A stretch of 10,541 bases of DNA from DATIJP01 sp964569185 (GTDB lineage Bacteria; Chlamydiota; Chlamydiia; Chlamydiales; Rhabdochlamydiaceae): positions 1 through 10,541 of the forward strand of contig CAZMTP010000047.1 in the NCBI GenBank assembly GCA_964569185.1, read 5' to 3'. A program made the position numbers and the translations under genes. This document shows positions 1-6,218 of the stretch, piece by piece (position 1 is the first letter of the stretch; every line of letters starts with the position of its first letter). The notes below the pieces were generated by a model. That model had not been told where the DNA came from and ran no database searches. It worked only from the letters and a program-made list of their open reading frames with translations.

Positions 1-887
1 GGCATTGTGGTCACTGAAATGATCGTGATCGATCCGCTGCCTTCAATATCGACCGCTTTTTCATAGCGCGCTGCTAGGTCGGAATAGAGAGAGCCTGGAT
101 AGCCGCGGTTTGAAGGCACCTGGTCCATCGTGATCTGGATCTCTTTAATCGCATCTGCAAATGCGCTCATATCTGTCAAAAGGACTAAGACTGTTTTGTC
201 TGAGGTGGCAAATTTCTCTGCGATAGCCAAAGCCATATCAGGAACCAAAAGACATTCAACCACAGGATCGGTGGCTTGATGGATAAACATCACCGTTTTT
301 TCCATGGAGCCCGATTTTTCTGCGTTTTCTATAAAGGCCTGATAATCGTCAAAACGCAGCCCCATGCCGCCAATGATCACCACGTCGGCATCGGTCTGAT
401 TGGCAATGCGCATCAGCAGCGCATTGTAAGGCTCTCCTGGAATGGAAAAAATGGGCACTTTTTGCGATTTCACAAGACAGTTGAATACATCGATCATCGG
501 AATATTGGTCCGCACCAGCTCTCGGGGAATGATGCGACGTACAGGATTGAAAGAGGGTGTGGCAATATCGATACTTTCACCCACAACTTTAGGTCCTTGA
601 TCGATGGGAATGCCCGATCCATTGAACCGCCGCCCCAACAATGCTTCGCTGTAGACCACCTGCATCTCTTTTCCTAAAAAAGTGACGCGGTCATTGGTAT
701 AAATCCCTCGTGTATTTTCAAAACATTGCAATACCACTCTTTCACCATCAAAACTAAGGACTGAGCCATAAGTGGTTTGTCCCGATTTTTTATGAATGCG
801 CGCTAGCTCCCCCAATCCCACTCCCCGTGCCAGCACAGTGATCAAATTGCCTTTCATATCTATGATTCTATCGTATACCTTTTTCAT
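1..887 (-). CDS. atpB: V-type ATP synthase subunit B, N-terminal part (cut by window edge)
   Basis: This is the non-catalytic nucleotide-binding subunit of the V1 (A1) sector, which alternates with subunit A in the hexameric head. The visible part is 295 codons from an ATG at 887 running off the left edge; the family is usually about 430-470 residues. Seen: a beta-barrel N-terminus, LGRRFNGSGIPID (res. 84-96), the P-loop-equivalent SIPGEPYNALL (148-158), and the family signature NRGYPGSLYSDLAARYE (270-286). The P-loop equivalent lacks the GxxxxGK[ST] lysine, which is normal for B subunits and does not indicate decay. The start follows GGATAGG with only three bases before ATG, and both lie inside the right arm (minus-strand sense) of the palindrome at 885-1052. 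The gene is last of the four ATPase genes visible here; atpD, atpI and atpK are expected further left by comparison with Chlamydia. Identification is certain; the far end cannot be seen. Confidence 0.96.
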   Translation of the reverse strand, partial: MKKVYDRIIDMKGNLITVLARGVGLGELARIHKKSGQTTYGSVLSFDGERVVLQCFENTRGIYTNDRVTFLGKEMQVVYSEALLGRRFNGSGIPIDQGPKVVGESIDIATPSFNPVRRIIPRELVRTNIPMIDVFNCLVKSQKVPIFSIPGEPYNALLMRIANQTDADVVIIGGMGLRFDDYQAFIENAEKSGSMEKTVMFIHQATDPVVECLLVPDMALAIAEKFATSDKTVLVLLTDMSAFADAIKEIQITMDQVPSNRGYPGSLYSDLAARYEKAVDIEGSGSITIISVTTM

Positions 888-1052
888 GAACCTATCCGAA
901 TGAAATAAAACTTTGATTTTTGAGAAAATTTTTTCATAGATTTTAAGACTGCTTCGCAGCACATACTTAGATTAAGTAGGGCAAGAAGCAGTTTTAAAAG
1001 ATATGGAAAAAGATTCAAAAAGAATGTTTTTATTTTATCGGATAGGTTCATG
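885..1052. repeat. Long imperfect palindrome between atpA and atpB (possible miniature inverted-repeat element)
   Basis: The outer arms at 885-899 and 1038-1052 are perfect inverted copies of 15 bp (CATGAACCTATCCGA). Inward the symmetry continues imperfectly to a 15-bp pair at 941-955 and 985-999 with one mismatch, and a 6-bp stem with a 3-base loop at 964-978. All pairs share nearly the same centre, so the 168-bp segment can fold into one long hairpin. Read as an element of 160 bp (889-1048) it has AACCTATCC/GGATAGGTT ends and is flanked by CATG on both sides, which could be a 4-bp target duplication. CATG is itself a palindrome, so duplication and arm extension cannot be told apart. It contains no coding capacity. 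On the minus-strand mRNA the 5' arm overlaps the atpA stop codon and the 3' arm contains the atpB ribosome-binding site and start codon. Confidence 0.85.
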
Positions 1053-2814
1053 TGCGTACCATCTGGTGTGTGGAGATTCTTTCTAGAAGATGATTGTAGG
1101 TTCTATGATACCTTTCCGATTCAAAGGGCATATAGTTCATATTTTTCATCTCATTTTGCAATTCTAAGAAAAAGGAGCGCGCCTCATCATGCGCTTCAAA
1201 TACAAAATCTGTATCAAAAATCTGCTGCACCAAGCTTAAAAGAGGGATCTGCCGCTGCAGCGGGCAATAGGCATCTTCTTTATCAAATGCATTTTGTTGC
1301 AGATAGCAAAATTCATAGAGTTCTGATTTCAAAAAGATCACCATGTCATGCATTGAAATGCCCTCTTCACCCACCACTTCCATCCGTTTGCCGATTTCAT
1401 CGCCTTCTCTCAAAATACGGAACGCCTTTTTCACAATGTCGCTCCAGCCTTTCAATCGATTATCCATCTCTTTGGCCACTTCGTCGATATATTTGCTCCA
1501 AGAAATTAACGGATCAATGGCGGGATAGCGCCGCGCATCGGAGCGTATTTTTGAAAGTCCATGGAAGGCACCCACCACGGCTAAAGTGGATTGCGTGACC
1601 GGCTCTTCAAAGTTACCGCCCGCAGGAGATACTGTGCCTCCAATCGTTAACGATCCGATCTTGCCATTTCTAAGACGTACCATGCCGCTGCGTTCATAAA
1701 AAGCGCTAATACGCGATCCTAAATAGGCAGGGAAGGCTTCTTCTCCAGGGATCTCTTCTAACCTTCCTGACATTTCTCGCATGGCTTGTGCCCATCTGGA
1801 GGTGGAGTCTGCAAGGAGCAGCACATCCAGACCCATTTGGCGGTAATATTCTGCAATGGTCACGCCCATATAGATCGACGCCTCGCGCGCACTGACAGGC
1901 ATCGATGAAGTGTTGCAAATGATCACCGTGCGGTTCATGAGCGGCTCATTGGTGTGTGGATCGGTCAAGTGAGGAAAAGTACGCAGCACTTCTACCACTT
2001 CTCCTGCCCGCTCGCCGCAAGCTACCACGACCACAATGTCTACAGAAGAGTATTTGGATAAATGGTGCTGGAGCACCGTTTTTCCTGCACCGAACGGTCC
2101 AGGAGCGCAAAAAGTACCGCCTTTGATCACAGGGAATTGGGTGTCGATGATGCGACAACCTGTGTCCATCATTCTTTCGGGCTTGATCTTCTCGCCATCA
2201 AAAAGGGCCATTTTTACAGGCCATTTCTGCACCATTTTGAACTCATGTTCATTGCCTTCGGCGTCCTGTGCTTTGGCCACTACAGATTCGATCGTGTAAG
2301 AACCCGGCTTAATCACCCACGTCAGCGTGAATTTTCCATGTAAAGAGAAGGGAACCATGATCTGATGGTGGAATCTTCCTTCCATCGTATGGCCCAGTGC
2401 ATCTCCCCTCTCGAGAACATCTCCCTCTTGAGCAGTAGGATGGTAGTCCCAACGCCGTTCCCGATCTAAAGGAGGCAGGTAGGTTCCACGCGTTAGAAAA
2501 AGACCGGTCACATCGGCCACTTTTTCCAGAGGATTTTGCAATCCATCTAAGATCGAGCCCATGAGGCCGGGGCCGAGCTCTGCGTCTAGGAGAGTAGAGG
2601 TGAACTCCACTGGAGTGTCTAATTTAATATCGCGTGTGTCTTCAAAGACCTGAATTTTGGCCTCTTTGTGGGCGATCTCGATCACTTCTGCTTTTAAAGA
2701 GACCTTCCCAAGGTCGACCATGACCACTTCCCCTTGGCGAATATCTCCTTCAAATTCTACGTGGATCAGATTTCCTAAAGCTTTGACTACTCTTCCTGTC
2801 GCCACTGTTTTCAT
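1048..2814 (-). CDS. atpA: V-type ATP synthase subunit A (catalytic)
   Basis: This catalytic subunit of the V1/A1 head hydrolyses or makes ATP at its interface with subunit B. The 588 residues match the usual size of about 580-590. Seen: a beta-barrel N-terminus (res. 1-70), the non-homologous insert that marks V-type A subunits (about 110-200), Walker A GPFGAGKT (239-246) preceded by QFPVIKGG, the catalytic glutamate region CGERAGE (266-272, Glu268), and a Walker B strand VLLLADS (331-337) followed by TSRWAQAMRE. The GERAGEVVE form, in place of the GERGNEM more usual in archaeal and eukaryotic A subunits, fits bacterial V-ATPases such as those of chlamydiae. The ATG lies 6 bases after the stop of the DUF2764 gene, so the two are co-transcribed. 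The TGA stop lies inside the palindrome that separates it from atpB. In chlamydiae the complex may use Na+ or H+; the ion cannot be decided from this subunit. Confidence 0.98.
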   Translation of the reverse strand: MKTVATGRVVKALGNLIHVEFEGDIRQGEVVMVDLGKVSLKAEVIEIAHKEAKIQVFEDTRDIKLDTPVEFTSTLLDAELGPGLMGSILDGLQNPLEKVADVTGLFLTRGTYLPPLDRERRWDYHPTAQEGDVLERGDALGHTMEGRFHHQIMVPFSLHGKFTLTWVIKPGSYTIESVVAKAQDAEGNEHEFKMVQKWPVKMALFDGEKIKPERMMDTGCRIIDTQFPVIKGGTFCAPGPFGAGKTVLQHHLSKYSSVDIVVVVACGERAGEVVEVLRTFPHLTDPHTNEPLMNRTVIICNTSSMPVSAREASIYMGVTIAEYYRQMGLDVLLLADSTSRWAQAMREMSGRLEEIPGEEAFPAYLGSRISAFYERSGMVRLRNGKIGSLTIGGTVSPAGGNFEEPVTQSTLAVVGAFHGLSKIRSDARRYPAIDPLISWSKYIDEVAKEMDNRLKGWSDIVKKAFRILREGDEIGKRMEVVGEEGISMHDMVIFLKSELYEFCYLQQNAFDKEDAYCPLQRQIPLLSLVQQIFDTDFVFEAHDEARSFFLELQNEMKNMNYMPFESERYHRTYNHLLERISTHQMVRT

Positions 2815-2820
2815 GTACTA

Positions 2821-3594
2821 TTATCCGGTTTTGAAGTTCTCAAGAATATTTTTTCCTTTTTCTTCGTCTAATTCTACCCATTGCTCCACTAGAATTAATC
2901 TAGCCATATATCCCAAAATCCAATCTATAGAAAAAAGAGGATAGCCAGACATTTCTTCAATTTTATGGAATCGGTATTCAGAAATGGTTTTGAATAGGGC
3001 CCAAGGGTCATCGCCGCACGCATGGATCTGTTCTTTGAGATCTTGATACTCTGCAGGAGGTTCATACTGTTCCATATCTTTCTGGGCTAAAATATCGGCC
3101 ACTAGAGGATCGGTGAAATCTTCAAATTGCAACTCACGTGTGATGTCCGATTTCAATTTTTTAGCACGCAATGCGGCGACGACAAGACGCCACTCTCTTT
3201 CAAAAGCAAGATATTTCCTTAAAAAGCCTTCTTGACCTTTCATCTCTTCTGTAAAATAACGGATCAGAAGCGAAGAAAAATTACGAATTTGGTCTTTTTT
3301 GTCTTCATATTGGTTGAGATAATCAAACACATACTGGGGGAAAAATGTTTCTAGCAGCAATGCTTCATCCAACTCCTTTTCTGTTAGGTTCCCTCTAGAA
3401 TCTAGAGGTTCTTCCAGAAGAAGGGCGCGGATATTGAGAATGTCGATATAGCGTCTTAAGACAACCGTTTTTTCCAAATCCTCCTTAGAAAGATTTAGGG
3501 TGAGCCGGTAGACTAGCTCTTCGAAGGAAATTTCTGGTCTTTCTCCTAACTTGAGTTCGGGTAAGGAGGCTGCAACAAAATAGTAATTGTGCAT
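2821..3594 (-). CDS. DUF2764 family protein of V-ATPase operons (CT309-like, probable subunit C counterpart)
   Basis: This is a 257-residue soluble, mostly helical acidic protein without signal peptide or membrane segments. It sits exactly between atpE and atpA, where Chlamydia carries the CT309-type protein and where archaeal-type operons place the gene for central-stalk subunit C. I recognise the family from the opening MHNYYFVAASLPEL, which is typical of DUF2764 proteins, and from context. The visible sequence is rich in Leu, Glu and Lys, with aromatic-rich helices such as RNFSSLLIRYF and FEREWRLVVAALRAKK in the middle, compatible with a helical subunit-C-like fold. By inference it links the rotor to the membrane ring. 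ATG at 3594 is the first good start; no clear Shine-Dalgarno sequence precedes it, and the gap to atpE is 34 bases. Family assignment is fairly sure; the subunit C role is inference. Confidence 0.85.
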   Translation of the reverse strand: MHNYYFVAASLPELKLGERPEISFEELVYRLTLNLSKEDLEKTVVLRRYIDILNIRALLLEEPLDSRGNLTEKELDEALLLETFFPQYVFDYLNQYEDKKDQIRNFSSLLIRYFTEEMKGQEGFLRKYLAFEREWRLVVAALRAKKLKSDITRELQFEDFTDPLVADILAQKDMEQYEPPAEYQDLKEQIHACGDDPWALFKTISEYRFHKIEEMSGYPLFSIDWILGYMARLILVEQWVELDEEKGKNILENFKTG

Positions 3595-3628
3595 AAGTTG
3601 CCAGAGATTATAAAAATTTTCTCAGATT

Positions 3629-4255
3629 TTAATCATTATATAAAAGACTGCGGAAATCTTTTCGAATGTAGTTGCCTACCAATTCTTTGAGAGCTTTGTC
3701 GGTCATATCAATCGTCATTTTATCGCGATGTAATTTGACCTCTATGCCTCCCTTGATGGGGCCTAAAACCACACTTTTTTCTTTTAATTTCTCAATAATT
3801 TCTTTAGCGAGCAGCTCATTGATCGTACGGGCTGGTATTGTAGCAGGAATGACAACGCTGAGGTCGGAGTCGATCCCTTCTTTTTCGATCGATTTGATAA
3901 TGGCGGTGATCAGCTGTGCGATTAGCTTAGGGTCATTCATGGGGCGGGAAATGATCTCTGCCAATTTAGGATTAAATAATTTTTCCTCTATTTGTTCCTT
4001 GAGCATATCAAGCGCTTGCCGGCACGCTTGCGAGAGCGATGCTTGGAATACATCTTGCCTACGATCGATATCTTTTTGAGCCTCTTCGACCATTTTGGCT
4101 GCTTTCTTTTTCGCCTTGTCAAGAATACGTTCTGCTTCCGTGCGCGCATTAATCACAATCTCTTCGGCTTCGCGGATTGCCGGTTCCAGAGTTTCGCGCT
4201 TGAGCACTTCACAAATTTTCTTTACCCGATCTTTACCTGTCTCCAAAGTGTTCAT
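3629..4255 (-). CDS. atpE: V-type ATP synthase subunit E (peripheral stalk)
   Basis: Subunit E is part of the peripheral stalk that holds the catalytic head still against the rotor. With the ATG at 4255 the protein has 208 residues, the usual length for chlamydial AtpE. Residues 1 to about 95 are a charged, Ala/Glu/Lys-rich helix (for example EAEEIVINARTEAERILDKA), the expected long coiled coil. Residues ~105-208 form the globular end that binds the head, ending in the conserved-looking RKDFRSLLYND. A GTG three codons upstream (4264) is also open, but GGGTGG at 4261-4266 lies five bases before the ATG and overlaps that GTG, so the ATG is preferred. It is first in the ATPase operon and is preceded by a plausible promoter. 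Identification is strong from the coiled coil plus the operon order. Confidence 0.95.
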   Translation of the reverse strand: MNTLETGKDRVKKICEVLKRETLEPAIREAEEIVINARTEAERILDKAKKKAAKMVEEAQKDIDRRQDVFQASLSQACRQALDMLKEQIEEKLFNPKLAEIISRPMNDPKLIAQLITAIIKSIEKEGIDSDLSVVIPATIPARTINELLAKEIIEKLKEKSVVLGPIKGGIEVKLHRDKMTIDMTDKALKELVGNYIRKDFRSLLYND

Positions 4256-4275
4256 AATTACCACCCTGCCTATCC

Positions 4276-4304
4276 TTTATCCCCCAATCCCCGTTATTTT
4301 TCAA
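4276..4304 (-). promoter_or_regulatory. Probable sigma70-type (sigma66) promoter of the V-ATPase operon
   Basis: On the minus strand TTGAAA (4299-4304; 5 of 6 matches to the -35 consensus) is followed after 17 bases by GATAAA (4276-4281; 4 of 6 matches to the -10 consensus). Transcription would begin near 4269, leaving a leader of about 14 bases that includes the GGGTGG ribosome-binding site. It is the only well-spaced pair I found upstream of atpE. It is a match by eye only. Confidence 0.45.
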
Positions 4305-4310
4305 CTAATA

Positions 4311-4437
4311 AGGGAGTTTCTTTTTCTTTAACTTGCCCTTGCCCGGCCCTCCGGGGCAGCGGGGGCGCGAAGCAGCTCCCGACTGGTCAACTCGGGTACG
4401 GGCACGTTAAAGAAAATTCATTTGTCTTAAACTCCCC
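4311..4437. repeat. GC-rich imperfect palindrome in the divergent atpE / 4459 gene interval
   Basis: The outer arms AGGGAGTTT (4311-4319) and AAACTCCCC (4429-4437) pair, apart from the outermost base. Inside, 4324-4345 and 4393-4414 are inverted copies matching at 19 of 22 positions. The right arm has about 10 extra bases between these two blocks. The centre (about 4341-4380) is strongly GC-rich (runs such as CCGGCCCTCCGGGGC) in contrast with its AT-rich flanks. It lies upstream of both flanking genes, so it is not an ordinary terminator. It does not share the TATCCTGCCGC core of the repeats at 5672 and 8991. No open reading frame of interest is inside. It may be a dispersed element or a structured leader or regulatory site; the sequence does not decide which. 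Confidence 0.7.
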
Positions 4438-4458
4438 CCTTTGGGATAGAATGAAGGT

Positions 4459-4713
4459 ATGAAGAGAAAGATTTTAGTTACCCTGCTTGCGGGTTTGTTA
4501 GCTATGTCCCCTGGCTATTTGGCTGCGACGGGACAGGACATGGAGGATGCTGTGCAGGAAATGAATGATCTGCATCGTCCCAACCTCTGCACCGAGGATA
4601 GCGCCTTTACTGCCATCAGCACCTCTATGATAGGATGGGGAGTGGGGCTTGCCGTCGGCATCGCCTTGCTGACCGGTCTTCTACATCAAAGTAAATCTTC
4701 CAGTGCGCATTAG
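4459..4713 (+). CDS. Small exported protein with one C-terminal transmembrane segment
   Basis: An 84-residue protein not recognised as a named family. It starts with a classic signal peptide (basic MKRK, hydrophobic core to about 16, probable cleavage after LAA around res. 23). Then comes a short acidic, polar segment (DMEDAVQEMNDLH) with one cysteine (Cys44), then a glycine-rich hydrophobic stretch (about 57-75, WGVGLAVGIALLTGLL) and a short Ser-rich tail ending in His. This architecture suggests a protein anchored in the inner membrane with a small periplasmic head. ATG at 4459 is preceded by GGATAGA and GAAGG; the first is better spaced. It opens a five-gene plus-strand run, and its last 11 bases overlap the next gene. 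It resembles the 85-residue protein at 5404 in plan (signal peptide, short head, C-terminal Gly/Ala-rich membrane helix) though not clearly in sequence. Confidence 0.75.
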   Translation: MKRKILVTLLAGLLAMSPGYLAATGQDMEDAVQEMNDLHRPNLCTEDSAFTAISTSMIGWGVGLAVGIALLTGLLHQSKSSSAH

Positions 4714-5407
4714 TTTTTTCTTACTTTTTTTCTGTCATCTTTTTTCTGAGGCCTACTTTGTCCCCCCTAAAGATTGGATGGTGGCCGATCCTTCTCAGTT
4801 ATCCCCTCGGGTCCATGTCAGTTTTCTTACCAAAGGGAAAAAAGAGTATTGTCCCTCTCTGAATTTAGCCTCGGAAAAAGTGACCCTTTCCTTAGAGGAA
4901 TATATGAAAGCGGTGAAAAACGCCCATAGCCGTGATAAAAATAGCCACTGGAGAGATCTAGGAAAATTTAGCACACGGGCAGGCGAAGGCCGCCTCACAG
5001 AAATCGAATCAAAAACAACACTTGGTGTGGCACGGCTTCTGCAATTCATTACAGTCCAAGATGGCGTGGCCTATGTCTTGACCGCCTCCGCGCTAAAAGA
5101 AGAATTTGCAGATCATATGAAAGAATTTCAAAAAGCGTTCCAATCTTTTTCCATCACCTCAGATCTTTTTAGCTGTATCGAAAAAAAAGAGCAGAGAGAA
5201 AATCTTAAAAAAGAGGTCGATGCTTTACTGCTTGCTTGGCAAAAAAGAGAGGCCAGCTTAGAATCTCATGCAAACAAGGCTGATGAGGATTTTCGAAACC
5301 GCTGTTTTCTCCCCTTCCAAAAGAAAGTGTTGGAAGAGTTTTCAGAGATGGGCGGTCATTGGCAAATTCTCATGCTCCAATGGGTTCAAAACAAGCTAAA
5401 ACAATGA
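4703..5407 (+). CDS. Predicted secreted protein, DcrB/PsbP-like fold plus helical tail
   Basis: A 234-residue protein. Residues 1-17 form a signal peptide (MRISFFLLFFCHLFSEA, probable cleavage before YFVPP). Residues ~18-152 have the pattern of the DcrB/PsbP/Mog1-like fold: an opening PPKDW, a central TLGVARLLQFITV strand, GVAYVLTASALKEEF, then a helix ending in AFQSFSI. This assignment is from pattern only and is an inference. Residues ~155-234 are charged and helical, with possible coiled coil (KKEQRENLKKEVDALLLAW). The start is GTG at 4703, the only start codon that keeps the signal peptide intact; it overlaps the previous gene by 11 bases, implying coupled translation. The end overlaps the next start by 4 bases (ATGA). 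In Chlamydia a hypothetical gene (CT311) lies near this place, and whether this is its counterpart needs an alignment. Confidence 0.75.
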   Translation: MRISFFLLFFCHLFSEAYFVPPKDWMVADPSQLSPRVHVSFLTKGKKEYCPSLNLASEKVTLSLEEYMKAVKNAHSRDKNSHWRDLGKFSTRAGEGRLTEIESKTTLGVARLLQFITVQDGVAYVLTASALKEEFADHMKEFQKAFQSFSITSDLFSCIEKKEQRENLKKEVDALLLAWQKREASLESHANKADEDFRNRCFLPFQKKVLEEFSEMGGHWQILMLQWVQNKLKQ

Positions 5408-5661
5408 AAAAATTCCTCTCTTTATTGATCTCAGGGTCATTGATCTGCTGCACTCCTTTATCTGCGCAAGAAGAGTATGATCCTGACGATGCAGAAATGC
5501 CTGCGTTGCCCCCAAGTAAAATGGTGGGGAAAGCCTCGATGGATGCGGCTAATGCCGCACGCAATGCCCGGATCCGCAATTGGGTGATTGCAGGAGCTGT
5601 CGTAGCTATCGGCATTGCAGCCGCGGTGCTCGTCGCCAAAAACCATCATAAACACCATTAA
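5404..5661 (+). CDS. Small exported protein with Ala/Gly-rich transmembrane segment and His-rich tail
   Basis: An 85-residue protein of no family I recognise. It has a signal peptide (MKKFLSLLIS..., likely cleavage after LSA at res. 21), an acidic head (EEYDPDDAEMPALPPSK), an Ala/Arg-rich linker (DAANAARNARIRN), one membrane helix (about 60-78, VIAGAVVAIGIAAAVLVA) and a basic His-rich tail (KNHHKHH). The ATG at 5404 overlaps the stop of the previous gene as ATGA and gives a proper signal peptide; an in-frame ATG at 5359 would bury it, so the shorter form is chosen. There is no clear Shine-Dalgarno sequence, consistent with translation coupled to the gene before. The stop at 5659-5661 is one base from the next ATG. 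The Gly/Ala spacing in the helix could favour self-association, but that is speculation. Confidence 0.75.
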   Translation: MKKFLSLLISGSLICCTPLSAQEEYDPDDAEMPALPPSKMVGKASMDAANAARNARIRNWVIAGAVVAIGIAAAVLVAKNHHKHH

Positions 5662-5662
5662 A

Positions 5663-6205
5663 ATGTGTTTCATCCTACATATCCTGCCGCTTCGCGATCT
5701 TTTTATCCTGTTCTCCAAAAACAAAAAACAGGATGGTGAGGATCGCATAGCGGCAGGATATGCAGGATTCTATCTCATTCTTACCTCTATTTCTCTGTGC
5801 CTCTGTGGTTGTATTAAATCTGATCCTTGGAGCGTAAAACATATTGAAACTTGTATGCGCCTTTACTATCAGAGTGAAGATAAAGGGGGCGGGATCGATA
5901 TTGAGATGCTTAAAACAGAGAATCGTCTCACCACCTATCTACAAGTCCGCTCAGGAATGCTGGAAACTGAAAAAGCCAAAATTTTTGTTGATGGTCAAGA
6001 ATATCTTTTTATTGTGGAACGTCACCGCGGCGGTCAAAGATTTAATGTGCCTCAAGAGATGCAACAGCTGATGCTAGACTGCTTAAGCAAAGAAAAATCT
6101 TTTATTCTTAAACTTGCCGGCTATCAGGAACAGGTGGAGCCGGGAAATTTTAAGAAAAAATTCGAAAGCAGCGGCTATTCTATTCCTTTTCATCTGCCTT
6201 TTTAA
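5663..6205 (+). CDS. Predicted lipoprotein whose N-terminal codons lie in a palindromic repeat
   Basis: From ATG at 5663 the protein has 180 residues. A hydrophobic stretch FYLILTSISLCLCGC (36-50) ends in a lipobox (LCGC, modified Cys at about 50), so the mature part would be lipid-anchored. Mature residues 51-180 are of mixed alpha/beta character (for example RLTTYLQVRSG, KIFVDGQEYLFIVERH, SFILKLAGYQE) and match no family I recognise. The start is uncertain. ATG 5663 follows the previous stop by one base (TAAAATG), but then residues ~4-35 are encoded by the palindromic repeat at 5672-5768 and the signal peptide is unusually long. No ATG, GTG or TTG occurs in frame between the repeat and the hydrophobic core. 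The repeat may therefore have replaced or extended the original start. The gene ends 13 bases before tal. Confidence 0.7.
   Translation: MCFILHILPLRDLFILFSKNKKQDGEDRIAAGYAGFYLILTSISLCLCGCIKSDPWSVKHIETCMRLYYQSEDKGGGIDIEMLKTENRLTTYLQVRSGMLETEKAKIFVDGQEYLFIVERHRGGQRFNVPQEMQQLMLDCLSKEKSFILKLAGYQEQVEPGNFKKKFESSGYSIPFHLPF
5672..5768. repeat. Dispersed palindromic repeat, copy 1 (TATCCTGCCGC family)
   Basis: The left arm 5672-5712 and right arm 5727-5768 are inverted copies differing at a few positions; the best-conserved block is CATATCCTGCCGCT, and the loop is A-rich (5713-5726). The same core and arm layout recur at 8991-9090: TATCCTGCCGCT, then GCGATC, then ATCCTGTT. Two related palindromes in 10 kb, both at gene edges, indicate a dispersed family. 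This copy lies within the open frame of the lipoprotein gene, and neither arm introduces a stop in that frame. Confidence 0.85.
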
Positions 6206-6218
6206 TATACTGTTTGCT

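Noticed and set aside
442..446. Missing P-loop lysine in AtpB as a sign of a broken gene
   Set aside because: B subunits of V-type ATPases normally lack a canonical Walker A; the frame is intact over all 295 visible codons.
276..677. Open frame on the plus strand inside atpB
   Set aside because: It is antisense to a clear atpB coding frame, with low-complexity His/Arg-rich content and no family features.
1050..1598. Long plus-strand open frame of 182 codons antisense to atpA
   Set aside because: It is fully opposite a highly conserved catalytic subunit and has atypical composition; other antisense frames in atpA are the same kind of shadow.
3607..3612. TATAAT on the minus strand between atpE and the DUF2764 gene as an internal promoter
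   Set aside because: The region is simply AT-rich and no acceptable -35 sequence lies 16-18 bases upstream; the spacing of the genes fits one transcript.
3992..4462. Plus-strand open frame covering the atpE 5' end and the divergent intergenic region
   Set aside because: It is antisense to the AtpE coiled coil and runs through the GC-rich palindrome; no plausible protein.
6114..6218. Extended N-terminus for transaldolase from ATG 6114
   Set aside because: It would overlap the lipoprotein gene in another frame and add 35 hydrophobic/basic residues absent from the family; ATG 6219 matches known N-termini.
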